The notes under the pieces were generated by a model that ran no database searches, was not told where the DNA came from, and saw only the letters and a program-made list of their open reading frames with translations. The position numbers were made by a program, and so were the translations under genes. Shown here in pieces: positions 11,194 to 22,900 of a stretch of DNA of 64,000 bases; the stretch's first letter is position 1, and each line of letters starts with the position of its first letter. The stretch is from Albifimbria verrucaria (taxonomy: Eukaryota > Ascomycota > Sordariomycetes > Hypocreales > Stachybotryaceae), in contig JAHREC010000045.1 in assembly GCA_020081605.1 (NCBI GenBank), positions 1,116,001-1,180,000 of the forward strand, read 5' to 3'.

Positions 11194-13320
11194 TCAGGTC
11201 ATTTCTTCCAAAGCTCCAAGCTCCGGCAGCATATTGCTAAACGTATATTCAGAGCTCCAATCAAACACCTTGTACTCTCCAAAAGTGAAATTGTTCTCTA
11301 TTTGCGAGAACAGGAATTGGTCCTGCTCTTCGTTGGACCATGTCCATTGATTATCGCCATTATCAAACCCTGCTGAGCTGTTCTGGTCCATGTTCAACAT
11401 CTGCGGAAAGTCTTGTTGTGGTAATTCATTCCCAGGTTGAGCTTTGCGTCGACTCCGTTCGCCATTCTTCTCTGCAGCCACTACACTGTAACCTTCTTCA
11501 CCCAGTTGCAGTCGTGCCGCCGTCGAGCGGTCGAGATATTGGAAGAAAAGCTGAAGCACCCAATTCTTCACCTCCCAGCTTTTCTGAATCTCCTGGAGAC
11601 CAAGCAAACAAACCTTGGCTCGATGCTCGGCAATTGATCTCATAGCGCCGTCCGCATATCTCAAATTGATAGTATGGATGCACAAGGTGTTGAAAATGTT
11701 GGTGACGACGTGGAGTTGTGCATGCCAGAACCCGCCTGCAGCCAGCATGTCCTCGATAATTCTTGAGTTTCGAGCTGCAGCCTGAAGGGCGATACTTCCA
11801 GCGCTGTCTGAAGTATCAGACTCATGTCCAGGGTATGATGACCGGTATAGGAGGATCAGCAAGTTATTGTATCCAAGGTGAAGCATACTAGCCAAGAAAC
11901 CAGGCATGTCTCCAAGGTCATTATCCAACTGCATAGTTTCAGGCAGCTGCTTCTTCCAATTGGTCAAATCATCTTTCATGCTCGTTCTTTGTGCAGGTGT
12001 GAGGCTCCTCCCAGGAAGATAGCCAGAGTGCACTACCTGGCCAAGCTTGTTAGCCAACGAAACCATCCCAGTCTGGTAGGCCATGTAGCTCTTGGCTAGC
12101 TGGGTAGGTGTCGATGAGCAGAATGCGTATTCAAAGTCGCTTGCATCCAACGGCGCACAATCACAATCCTCATCTCGTATACGATGCGGTAGCCCAAGTG
12201 ATGCTGCACACTGCCGCTCTCGAACATACAGAGACCACCACACACGCCGACGCAGCTTCTCAAGTTGAGTTTTAGCTGTACCTGCCGATCGGTGCAGGGC
12301 TTTTGTCTGCGACAATGTAATGGCTGCCCTGATCCAATGCCGGGCATCCTTTTCCAATAATGCACCGGCTCTCCAGAAGCTCATTAGAAAGAGGGCCTGG
12401 ATCACCGGCAACTTCCGCTTCTCATAGTCGGCATCATAAATATCCTTGGCCTTATTGTAGAAGGTGTATTTTGAGCGACGACGGTTCTCGAGTCCGATCC
12501 TGCTGAGTGTCTCCTCGTCACAGTGTATGACGGCAACGAAGAGAATTGCGTGTAGAAGGAGTGGTGATAACGTTCCTTGTCGGTGCGCAGCCCAAATATC
12601 AGTTTCGTCGACAACGGCAAAGCATGGGTGAAACCAGCGGAAAAAGGCCTTCAACAGAGTATCGACAGCTTCAGTTTTGGGAAAAGTGAAAGCGCCCTCT
12701 GCTCTTAGCGTGTTTATCCTTGCCCGGCGTCGTTCTGCTTCCCATTCGGGTACAAGACTTTCTGCTTTCACGGCATTGGGTATGCGATGAAGAAGCCTCA
12801 GCCTGTTCGGCAATACGGGGTCGGACTTGGGAGGAGCTGACGCATCGTTGCGGACGAAACGTATAGAGCTAGATTCCCCTAGATAGACGGCTCCCTCATC
12901 TTCTGGTCTCAGTTCCTCGTATGGAACTACTGAGGTGGTGTTAAGTCGCTCTTCGAGCCGAGAGTCCCGACTCACTGGTCGGCGACTAGGACCGGCAACT
13001 GGTCTGTCCTGAGACAAGGTCGCCAACACTTCAGAAGCAGCAACATCGTCGGGATGTGGGTGCGCTGGAGGAACTCCTGTAGTTGAAGCCTTCGGAGCAG
13101 GCGAATCTTCCGTTGCATCAATTGTGGCTGCGCCTTTAACGAGTGACTTCCGTGTTAACCGAGGATGCTTGCCCCTCCGCGACTCACGTAAGGTACACTT
13201 GATATTGGCTGAAGCACAGTTGGCGCAGGGTATCTGGTCGGCAATATCGCATTTAACTCGTCTTGAGTTACAGGCGACACAAGCCTGTCGAGCTCTTTTG
13301 CGTAGGTTGCCCATGACCAT
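11194..13320 (-). CDS. Zn2Cys6 transcription factor with fungal-specific regulatory domain
   Basis: This is an uninterrupted 708-residue reading frame. The binuclear zinc cluster occupies residues 14-42 (C-x2-C-x6-C-x7-C-x2-C-x6-C, beginning CVACNSRRVKC) directly after a basic RKRAR stretch. A linker region near residues 60-150 is Pro/Ser-rich. The fungal_trans middle homology region follows at about residues 200-480, with the usual WFHPCFAVVDE and RRVWWSLYVRERQ segments. The C-terminus is acidic and Gln/Asn-rich, as in activation domains. The overall pattern resembles the cutinase/acetamidase regulator group (CTF1beta/AmdR-like), but I cannot assign an orthologue. It is transcribed away from the succinate-CoA ligase alpha gene across a 406 bp region and may regulate it. 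ATG 13320 is the first in frame; 13314 is an alternative. Confidence 0.93.
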   Translation of the reverse strand: MVMGNLRKRARQACVACNSRRVKCDIADQIPCANCASANIKCTLRESRRGKHPRLTRKSLVKGAATIDATEDSPAPKASTTGVPPAHPHPDDVAASEVLATLSQDRPVAGPSRRPVSRDSRLEERLNTTSVVPYEELRPEDEGAVYLGESSSIRFVRNDASAPPKSDPVLPNRLRLLHRIPNAVKAESLVPEWEAERRRARINTLRAEGAFTFPKTEAVDTLLKAFFRWFHPCFAVVDETDIWAAHRQGTLSPLLLHAILFVAVIHCDEETLSRIGLENRRRSKYTFYNKAKDIYDADYEKRKLPVIQALFLMSFWRAGALLEKDARHWIRAAITLSQTKALHRSAGTAKTQLEKLRRRVWWSLYVRERQCAASLGLPHRIRDEDCDCAPLDASDFEYAFCSSTPTQLAKSYMAYQTGMVSLANKLGQVVHSGYLPGRSLTPAQRTSMKDDLTNWKKQLPETMQLDNDLGDMPGFLASMLHLGYNNLLILLYRSSYPGHESDTSDSAGSIALQAAARNSRIIEDMLAAGGFWHAQLHVVTNIFNTLCIHTINLRYADGAMRSIAEHRAKVCLLGLQEIQKSWEVKNWVLQLFFQYLDRSTAARLQLGEEGYSVVAAEKNGERSRRKAQPGNELPQQDFPQMLNMDQNSSAGFDNGDNQWTWSNEEQDQFLFSQIENNFTFGEYKVFDWSSEYTFSNMLPELGALEEMT

Positions 13321-13726
13321 GGTCAAGTAACAGCTATGGCGGTAATAAAAATTACAGGATCAGAAATCTCGGACCCAGAGGTAATTTTTCTTACAAAAGA
13401 CGTATTCCAGAGTAAGAATGGTCATGCGACCCTGTAATCTGGTTGTTGAATGACTCTTCCAATTGTTCGTCAGAATAATTGCGAAACGAAGTCGGCGACT
13501 AACCACATAACCCATGAGACAAACCTTGTAACCTCGGCTTTCCCTCCGGCTATGCGATTACCTAATGCCTCTCTGGCTCCACATAGCCGATATGAAGGGG
13601 CGGCGGGAATGGCGCGTAGATGGAATTCCCGAAGAGTGGCATCGAAAGGATGGTAGCGATGACACTCGGCTGCCCTTCCCATTGCAAGTTATAGAATCCG
13701 AAAGACTTAATTATGATATCCCCACG
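13321..13726. promoter_or_regulatory. Divergent promoter between regulator and succinate-CoA ligase alpha
   Basis: A 406 bp region separates the two starts. Plus-strand frames here have no motif. I see no clear CGG inverted repeat that would mark a Zn2Cys6 site. Confidence 0.45.
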
Positions 13727-14911
13727 ATGTTTTGTTCGAGTTTTGAAGCCAGTGCCTACTCCAACGTCAGCACTCTGGTCGCAGAGGGCTACTCCTCGAC
13801 TGCATATGACAGCACAATAGCAAACCTTCGGATTGACAGCAACACTAGGGTTATATTTCAGGGTATTTCTCCGCGTCTCTAGGATTCTTGAGTCTGTGCT
13901 TATTCATTACAGGATTCACAGGCAAGGCGGCATGTTGTGCTTAGCTGAAGTGGCGGGTCTTGTCTAATGTGTTCTCCATAGGCGACGTCCAACGCTAAAG
14001 ATACCATCGAGTATGGAACCAAAATAGTGGGAGGGGTTTCTCCTGGCAAAGGAGGACAAACCCATTTGGGTCTTCCGTGTTTGATACGGTGAAGCAGGTT
14101 GGTGTTATGATCAAGGACAGCGTGTTTTCTCTCGCTGACTGATTGAGGCCATGGATACCGTCAAGCCACATGTCAGCGCTGTCTTCGTTCCGGCTGCATT
14201 TGCTGCCAAAGCTATTACAGAAGCCATTGAGGCAGAAGTGCCTCTTGTTGTCTCGGTAGCAGAACATGTTCCAGTACATGACATGCTTCGCGTGCAGGAG
14301 ATGTTGAAGACTCAGCAAAAACTCGTCTGGTTGGCCCCAACTGTCCAGGTATAATTGCCCCAGAGCAGTGTCGTGTTGGTATTATGCCTTACAAACAGTA
14401 TATGCGCGGTTGTGTCGGGATCGTGTCCAAGTCCGGCACACTAAGTTATGAGGCCGTTGGGGCGACGACAAAGGCAGGGTTGGGTCAAAGTATTGTTGTT
14501 GGCATGGGCGGTGACTTACTTCCAGGTATGGTTAAATGGCTGTTTTGAAATTATTCTTCTGCTAAATATTGATTAGGTACAACTTTACTAGATGGCCTGA
14601 ATCTCTTCTTCGACCACGAGGAGACAAAGGGCATTATTGTGATAGGTGAGATCGGAGGAGAAGCAGAGCTCAAAGCAGCCGAAGCTATTCGCAGATACCG
14701 GGCATCAGTCTCAAACCCAAAACCTATTATTGCTATGGTTGCTGGTCGGACCGCACCCCAAGGGCGAGCTATGGGTCACGCCGGAGCTATCCTATCTCCT
14801 CGAGACGTATCAGCCACCGTCAAGGCCGATGCACTTGCCGATGCTGGTGCCATTGTTGTCCCACATCCAGGTGTCATGGGTTTACGAATGAAGGAACTGC
14901 TAGGCATGTGA
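13727..14911 (+). CDS. Succinate-CoA ligase alpha subunit-like protein
   Basis: This subunit binds CoA and carries the phospho-histidine of succinyl-CoA synthetase. Visible motifs are VIFQGFTGK (CoA site), [54 protein letters not shown] and [10 protein letters not shown], which holds the catalytic His. Introns: 13863-13912 (50 nt), one near 13926-13980 with an unclear donor, one near 14095-14147, and 14526-14576 (51 nt). Frame breaks at about 14075 and 14322 are one-base deletions (AAAAA where AAAAAA is needed). Some normally fixed positions differ (GGDLLPG where the TCA-cycle enzyme usually has GGDPFxG), suggesting a divergent paralogue. The N-terminus before NLRIDSN is Ser/Ala-rich and lacks the arginines of a classic mitochondrial presequence. 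The beta subunit gene lies about 120 bp downstream, convergent. Confidence 0.85.
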
Positions 14912-15034
14912 GACAAGGAGTTATGTACCAACGATATCCCATCAAATCTGCGATTGTTTGTGTCACAGCGTGTCGTGATAAATGTTGAAGAATCGCCAAG
15001 TAATGATGTATTATTCGCTAACTTGTTTAATGAT

Positions 15035-16552
15035 CTATTTCGCAAGTTCCACTGCCAGTTGGGCTGCCTTTCCAAAATCCGCTTCCACGTGAAGGCCAAG
15101 ATTGGCCTCTTGTAGCTACACTCATATTGTCAGTATAAGAAACTTAGCTAAAATCATAATGCAGCGATGCTTACTAGCTTCAACCCTTTCTCGGAGTTCG
15201 TTCCTTGTAAACGAACAACAACTGGTACCGGAAACGAGCCCAACTCACTCGTGGCCCCAATTATAGACTCTGCAATCATATCACATCTTGTTATGCCTAT
15301 GTACCTTTATTAGCTTCTCATAGCACAGGAAACGAAGGACTCATATTTACCTCCGTAAACGTTAACCAGGATTGCCTTGACTCTAGTATCCATCAACACG
15401 ATCCGGAAGGCTTGCTGCATGGTTTCCTTGGTAGCTTGTCCACCGGCGTCGAGAAAATTGGCGCTTGCACCTCCGTAGAGATGAATTGCATCGTTAGTGG
15501 CCATGGCTAAACCAGCACCATTCACAACGTTGCCAATATTTCCCTCCATTCGCACGTAAATGAGGCCATATCTCTCTGCCTCAACCTCTTCCTGAACTTC
15601 ATGACTCTTGTCTCGAAGGGAAAACAACTCTTTCTGACGAGTATGAGCTGCATCATCAAATGTGAACTTGGCGTCCGAGCAAGTCAAGTTTCCATCAGCA
15701 GAGCAAACCAAGGAGTTCACCTCGAGCAACGAAGCATCCTTGTCTTTGAAAATGGCAAAAGTCCTTGCAAGATATCTCCGAATTTGCGGGACATTTCGGG
15801 TGACAGCTCAAGACGTTCCGCCATTCGGTCAAGTAACTCAGGTGTGATTCCAGAAGATAGACTGAAATGGAATATTTGTGCTTGGGATAGATTCTCCTTG
15901 GTTGACTGTTCTATACTTGATTCACCTTCTTGGGACACCACAACCACCGGGCTGTACGTCTCACGGTCTATGGTCAGAGCTACATACCACTTATGTTTGT
16001 AAGGCACTGCCTCCGCGACAAGCAGATGCTTCACATACAGCCCGCTGTCGAGTGTATGTGACGTTCGAAGCCGGTAGCCAAGCATTGCAGATGCCAACTC
16101 CCGTGCTTGTTGAGGATTGCTGGCATACTGGACTCCTCCTGAAAGACCACTATCAAATTGGCCCTTTTCCCGGCCATCTTTCAGGATTTGTGCTTTCAGA
16201 ACGCATTCACCACCTCCAGGAAGTAAGTTTCCACAGTCCGATGCAACAACAATCAGCTTACTTACCTAGCTGTTTAACAATTTCCTCAACTTGTTCAGCC
16301 GTTTCGGCAACATTACTACGTGGAACAGGTATTTTATACTGTAATAAGTCAATACGTATCCCGTGTACTGTCTTGAATAATACTCGCATCTTGAAGCAAA
16401 CGATGAGCCTGGTACTCGTGTAAACTGAGGTAGCGCGTCTGGTGAGCTAGTATGGTCTGATTATGTCAGTAATTCTCGGAGTGAATGAGAATTTCGGCAC
16501 GTACTGCACGTCTTACAGAGTTCGGCCTGGCGACTATTCGTGACCAAACCAT
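15035..16552 (-). CDS. Succinate-CoA ligase beta subunit-like protein
   Basis: The beta subunit binds nucleotide and succinate and pairs with the alpha subunit encoded next door. The N-terminus is arginine-rich ([19 protein letters not shown]), fitting mitochondrial import. Exon 1 is 16552-16505; intron 16504-16457. The ATP-grasp core begins [15 protein letters not shown], then [12 protein letters not shown] and SGGVQYAS, and the succinate-side domain shows [42 protein letters not shown] and [17 protein letters not shown]. Two more introns are near 15350-15300 and 15180-15115. One-base deletions break the frame near 15755 and probably near the third exon. The stop at 15035-15037 follows [10 protein letters not shown]. 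Convergent with the alpha gene, leaving 123 bp between them. Confidence 0.85.
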
Positions 16553-17448
16553 CTTGGAGTCGATATATGGAGAATTGATACGAGTTCGAGTTGATAGTTG
16601 ATGGATCTGATGGAGTATTCCTAGGGAGAATGGAGCCCTCCACGTCCACACGCTATGCTATGTACGTGGCATACCAGGGTACTACAAATTGTGGGGGTGT
16701 CAAAGCCGCGGTTATATCCGGCTGGAACATATAACCGACCACGGTCAATGCCGGTGTGTTATCATGGAATTGCTGATTAGAATTGATGGACTGCTGGGCA
16801 TACGACATGTGTCTATGTTATACATAGAGAAACCTGCAGCATATTAAATCAGATTGATATTCAACCCTCAATTAACAAGTTGCGATACTTGGCATGTTTT
16901 TTTCATATGCCACTACAGTCAGTTCCATGGTATGACTTTGTCCATACGATGGCATAATAATAAGGACAACTCCCAGTATTATATACTGGGAGGTTTCCTC
17001 AGTTACATGCATTTTAATATTTCTTTACGAAAGCATAATATTTGATCGGGATTTGATCCAATCTCTTAATCAAGCCTTGGAGAAAATCGATAAGGTGTAA
17101 TTGGATCGGTTCCAGTAATATGCTTATGGCCATGCAATGCTCAAATGATCCAGAATACTGGGATTCGAAGAACAAATTCATTCTCATGGAATCATAAAAT
17201 TTCCTTCGTCATAAATCATTGATAATTTCACTCATTCAATATGGTAGAGCCAGATCATCACATTCATCTTTACTAACACACCACGTGGATATAGCAGGGC
17301 AGTTGAAAGACCAAGGCATCACTGTAAGCAACTCTGGACAACGTAATTCAAAGCTCATTAGGCAGCACTCCGTTTATCAACTACTGTGTTCGCATACCCA
17401 GATTCCCCATTCTCTCTACTGTTATCACTACCAGTTCCCTTCTTCGCC
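16553..17448. other. Intergenic, AT-rich, no gene seen
   Basis: This stretch contains the divergent promoters of the ligase beta gene and the macro-domain gene. Near 16972-16992 there is an inverted repeat (CTCCCAGTATTATATACTGGGAG, arms CTCCCAGTAT/ATACTGGGAG) that could form a hairpin. No coding signal. Confidence 0.5.
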
Positions 17449-18161
17449 ATGACACCTTTTCTAGAGATTCATCTCCTTTGTATTGACGAACTGTGCAAAG
17501 ATGCATTCGATAGCGCAGTCCAAAAGCATCACCTGAGTGACATGATCAAGATTACCCACCATTCGTGCGCACTCGCACAAGTCCCGCCTATAAACAAGTT
17601 CGACCTTATAGTCAGTCCAGCGAATTCCTATGGGCGGCTTGATGGGGGTTCGACGACGCGATATCCCGTGCATATGCACCAAAGGATGATTATCTTGCCC
17701 TCACGCGCGTTGCACAGTCAACACTGTACAAAGAATGGCATGGGTTTGCACCACCAGGCACATGCACACTGGTCCGCATTCCGGACGAGTTTCAAGAACG
17801 CTCACGGAACGTATGGGAGACAAAGTACATAGGTCTATGCCCTACTATGCGTGTTCCACAGAATGTTTGTTGGGATAGAGAGGTGGTATACGAGTGCATA
17901 TGGAGTCTGCTGTGTGCCATCGACAAGCACAACCGCTCTATTACAGAGACGGAGGGCGCGAGCAATACTCCGATAAGAAGTATTTTGATGACTCCACTGG
18001 CAACAGGAACTGGATTCGTCAGCCCCGAGCGATGGGCGCAGCAAGTCGTCCTCTCCATCAATCATTTCATGGATTCTTTGAATAACCCTGCCAAGTGGGG
18101 TTCCCTTGGGTGGCCAGACATCCGGAACGCTACTCACGAGACTGGAAAAACCTGGAAGTAA
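17449..18161 (+). CDS. Macro-domain (ADP-ribose-binding) protein
   Basis: The single domain, about 237 residues, has the macro-domain signature FDLIVSPANSYGRLDGG followed by FDDAI. In this family the Asn and the glycine loop bind the distal ribose and phosphates of ADP-ribose. Later conserved parts are APPGTCTLVRIP, YIGLCPTMRVP and SILMTPLATGTG. Macro domains of this kind remove or read ADP-ribose (for example ADP-ribose-1''-phosphate). One base is missing near 17651 (GGTTCGAC for GGTTTCGAC); otherwise the gene is open and intronless from ATG 17449 to the TAA at 18161. No signal peptide; cytosol or nucleus. The GPCR gene converges on it from the right with about 215 bp between. Confidence 0.85.
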
Positions 18162-18377
18162 CTAATATAGTGTGATATGGGTCTAGCTAGTATTCTTCAT
18201 AATCATGTACCTTCTTAATCAAGTAAAGAACGCGAAGGCGTCGGTGCTATAGTCTCATTAACTGCTTAGATCGCCACAAACCACTCAGAGATGCGACTGT
18301 GCAAGTGCAATAACTCATTAACATTGGAGAACTCGTGTTCAGTCAAGTCTATCGTGTAATTATACACCGGTCTATCA

Positions 18378-19979
18378 TTATACACCCCTCTCTGAACTAA
18401 CCAAGGACGGGCTCGTGCTAGTGTCTGGGTTTGGGTATCTCAGGTCCCGTTCCTTATCTGCATCCATTTCCACCACGACTGAGGTTACAGTCTCCATTTG
18501 GATCGCAGGTCCTCTCAGCGACTCTTGGCTGACACTGCGTGATCCCTTGCTCATATGCCTCCTATCAGGCCTTCCTCTGACGCGGTTCCACGTCCACCAA
18601 CCGCCCGCTACCTTGTCTTCCAGTTCTTGCCTTCCGCCCTCAATCCAGACCATGTTTCCAAACCTCCGGCGAGGTGCTGCCGTCATGAAAGTGAATGTAT
18701 TCAAGCCGTCGGCGGCGATGTCGACTTCATACTTGGAAGCGAAGACGATGACGTTACGAGTGGTGCCGAATAGTAGACAATCAAATGAGCCGTTAGATGC
18801 AATCATTGCACCAGCGAAACAGAAGTATTCAGTCGGCACCTTGGCTCCCGCCATAGTGAGCAGACGACCAAGAGCAAGGGGAGTGTGCAGAGCACGTAAA
18901 TGACCGGGTAGATCAGGAAAGCTGGATTGCGGCCGAGTTGGACTTGCAATTCGGTAGGGCCTTCGTCGTTCTCTCCATCGCCGGTTCGCGCTTGTCGTCG
19001 CAGAGATATGAAGATGGCAGTGTAGAGGCTGCAAGTGATTGCAATAGCGATGAAGATGAAGAGGTAATGGGTCAGGAGACGAAGATTCTCGTACTCTCGA
19101 TTCATCCAGCACTACCAAAATTAGCATTTAACAAACAATAACTTAAGAAGATCAAGTCCGACTTACCCATGCTCCTGCACGAACAAAGAAACCCCAACCG
19201 CATCGCCATTCCTGGTCACGGCCACAGGAATCAGGGATATTGCGTAGACAAACACCCAGATAGCACAAATCACAAAATACAAAGCCCCATGCGTGATGTG
19301 ATATTTGGTGACGACGGAAAAGTATGTGTGCACGGCAATGGCGGTGATGAACATGCTCGAGGCCAAATCTCCAAGAGACACAAATAAACCCTGGGCAAAA
19401 CAGGCCGGCTCTTCGACAATAATTCCATCATGTTGCAACCACGAGGAGTTGAGTAAGAAGGCAGTTGCCTGATGCATATCGGCGAGGAGGAGGTTGAAGA
19501 TCAGAATGAGGAATTGGTTAGGTTTGCCTCTCTGTTGACGAACTGGCTGAGCTTCAACGGCTTCCCTTGCACCTTGTGATCTTCGCTAAAAATTGTGTCG
19601 ATCCCCAAAGCGAAGTCCATCTTTCGTTGGAACGTATTCTGGGGTGGCTGATGGCCCGCAGCCGCTTGAGGGATGAAGAAGTGCCATGCTATCAGCTTGT
19701 AGGTGAGGTAGAAGAACAGTACGGTCGATGCGAAGAAGGATATGAAGGCGAGGACGGAAATCGCTGTGAGGCCGCTGCGGAGATTCGGAGGCAAAGTAGC
19801 CAGAGTCTTGCTTTCCGGCTTCAAATCCCCCAAACCATGGTAACGTCCGTTCTCCCGTAGCAGGCGAGCAGCTACCAAAAGGAATGCAAAACGAAAACCA
19901 GCCCACCGGGGCTATGTGGGAGGAGGGGTGATAATGAAAGATGAGGATTGACAGGCAACTGGTCGTTGCCCGGGTCCAT
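18378..19979 (-). CDS. Seven-helix G-protein-coupled receptor (Git3/cAMP-receptor-like group)
   Basis: The N-terminus (MDPGNDQLPV, ATG 19979) leads to TM1 near SGLTAISVLAFISFFAS. Further helices follow: FLILIFNLLLADMHQ (TM2), CFAQGLFVSLGDLASSMF (TM3), YFVICAIWVFVYAISLIPVA (TM4), LLTHYLFIFIAIAITCSLY (TM5), FLIYPVIYVLCTLPL (TM6) and FCFAGAMIASNGSFDCLLFG (TM7). The C-terminal tail (about 130 residues) is hydrophilic with many Ser/Arg, suited to G-protein coupling and phosphorylation. An intron lies near 19162-19105. Frame breaks at about 19885, 19530, 19105 and 18866 are each one base, the first and last in short homopolymers. Fungal receptors of this shape sense sugars or other nutrients through cAMP/PKA; the ligand here is unknown. 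Confidence 0.78.
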
Positions 19980-22900
19980 CTAACAGTGCCAAGTCATTTC
20001 CATGTAAAATGCCCGATGTCAAACGAGAAAAGCTTCTCTAGCGTTGGCGTTATACGGCTTCCGCTGGCCAGATCGCGCGTCCACGGGTTAAAGATCCACG
20101 ACGATGGTTAGCCTCCGGAGTTGTGGGCCCGAGCTGATGCAACGAAGTATAAAGTCCAGTCCCCATAAAGCTAGTATAGACAAGGTGAAGAGGATGTAAC
20201 TGAATCGCGTAGTGCCGGGAGACCTGTCTCCTCTAAGACCCCGGGGCTTGGCTCGGAAGTTGATCGATCCCTCAAATGGGATCACCAGGTAATCTGAGAG
20301 GAGGAGCAACAAAGTCTTGGGTGGACTGATGTATTATCTGTCTCGTGGTAAGGTGCAGTAAGAGGATCAGTCAGCCTCGATCCTCCAGCTGCGTTTCTGA
20401 GTCGTGCAGCTCCTTGTTCAGAAGCCAACAGGACCCTCATGTTGAGGAATGCCATATTATCATCTGCAATTGGATGATTGATTAGCCAGGGGCTGTCCTT
20501 GTCCAAGCCAGAAGCGTGAAGGAGCCCCAGTCCCTTGCGGGCAGCTGAATCCAAGGATCTAGGGTTCGGTGTCATCACTAGCATGGCCCTAGCCACTTGA
20601 AGATATGGTGGCGTTCTTATCCCAGGATAGAAAATCCTTCTCTGCAGTTTAGACCAGGTCCATCATGGACTAACTACGTAACAAGAATATTCTCTATTCC
20701 AGTCTTAGGAGCTTTGTCCGGCGATGGAAGGTCTGGAAAGTAGCTGAGGCAGGCCGACCTGCAGGAGACGAGACCAGTTGAGGACGCGTGCCTGGCAGAA
20801 AATGTCACGACATGGATCAGTTAGCTGCTTCGATGCAGACGTTGGGAGTAAGAAGAACGAGGACCGGTGGGACCAGAGCGGGACGGGCTGAGGTCCCGTT
20901 GGAAGCGGATTTCGCGTGGCTTTCCTGCAAGCAACACATTCGAACGAGGCGTTTTTCACATCAGATCGATGCATGTATGCCATTGCTTTTTCGAATGATT
21001 GCTCCGAAATCTTATTTTTCTTTCTTCCATCTCGCTTCTTGAACACTAGCACAGGGTTCGTAATCCCTGCCCTGCCTCCTTACCCTGCCCTGCCCTGCCT
21101 GTCATGTATCCGCGACCGTGGCCGTTGATTCCATCCGCCGAGATTCGTCTTGCCTCTTAAGGTCATGAAGATCTCGACTCTCGGCCTGCTCCCCCATTTC
21201 TCTCATCGCTTACCCCTGACACCCGAAGCCATGGGCGAAGGACTGCTTGATGTGGAATGGTCGGATTGCAGCTCCTTTCATGCACCCCGCCCCAAAGGGC
21301 TCTTGTGGTCGAGACCAGCTCATTGGGTCAATAGTCATATCCCAATCAACCTGACACAAATATGCAATGGAAATCAGGCTGGTACCACGTTGCCGGCTGG
21401 ACTACCGGTTTGAGCCGGAACACCCCAAGTGACTACCGGTCGAATCTTTTGAACGTGGAGGATTCAGTTGAACAGAGCTCTCGCACACGCCACGTCGGTA
21501 ATAGCCCGACGCTTACTTCTGACCTTCCCAAGCGATCGTGTCCCGGATATAATCTCACTAGGGTCAATTCCCGACCCGGACAGGTAACTCCTTTCCCAGA
21601 TGAGGAGAGTAGTTTCCGTTCGGATAAAAGCCGTCTAGCACCTCAAGTCTATGAGGCTAACCTTCATTTAACCAAGTTTCCAGCTATTGTTACAGAAAAC
21701 TTTGAGCCAGATTGGTCAATCCTCCAATCTCATAAATTGCCTGATGGCAATCCGTACTCTCGAAGAGTTGGTACCTGCGTGGAGTTCCTCCTGCCGCATC
21801 CGTGCATGCAGGGGTTGGCGTTGCATGAGAGCGGTGAGGCACTCATGGATTAGCATGTTAGAGTGTATGTCTGATACAAAACCAACATTACCATGGTACA
21901 GTATCAGATACTAAGCTGTCCAAACTACACGTTGCCGTCTTGATATACACTGTAGACGACTTGAGAAGACAATTAGAAGTGACAATTGGCCCAAGAACTT
22001 GCACATCTGAGAAACATGAAACATCCTTCCGCCCGTCATTCTCGTTAGCAGAGCGCCACTATCCGTGCTCAACGTGGGGCCGAGCGCCATGGAGCATCGA
22101 CCACGCGACAGAGCTCAGGCAATCAGTCTCCAACCACGTATTTCCTTGATGCCATGCGTCTCATATGATGTTGGTTGATCCGTCGCTGAACGGTGCATGA
22201 CGGTGCAGGTAAGACATCGTCCGAACGCCAAACGGTGAGAGTGGCTTCCAATGACACCCACCTCCTGGCCTACAAGTCCACCTCCAGCACCAGCTCGACT
22301 GAGATCTCAGGCGGGCGTGCCCGGCTCCTACCAAAGCTTTTACTTTACAGTCATTCGTGCAGATATTACGAGAGACACGGCTTGGAAGTGCTGCATACAG
22401 CGAACACTCAGGTTTCCCTTAAGAAGATGCGTTCATTCACCCTCAGGCGATCTAAAGCCACCCGTCTTTTGGTGGCCTAGCCAAGCCTCGAAGCACATCT
22501 AGAAGCAGTAGTCTGTAAGGGTTGCCCAACTCTCAATCGCCTATTTTTATCCCAGGCTAGAGGCGTTTTGATTCTTGCAAGGTACTGTACTTGATGTTGG
22601 CTCATGTCTCAAAAGCTAACCACCATTGAATGCCAACTCACTTCGTAGGAAGCGACAGCAGCTTGAGATTTGTCAATGAAACATGGTGCACTCCTTCAAC
22701 ATAAGGCTTACACCTATTCAAGCCTGCTACGTAAATACTGCGTAAAATTATCAGACTTGCCGTGCTTTCTTATCTCCTTATTGAAAAGTCGGCGATGCAT
22801 CGTGCAAAGATGGGTGTAGGCCGTGTATAGGGTAGGCATGCTCATTCGGATATTACTTGCTACCCAATGTACAATAGAGAGGCATTATTATGCAGTCAAT

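Noticed and set aside
21362..21853. 163-codon plus-strand frame
   Set aside because: No domain, no hydrophobic pattern and no good start context; likely chance.
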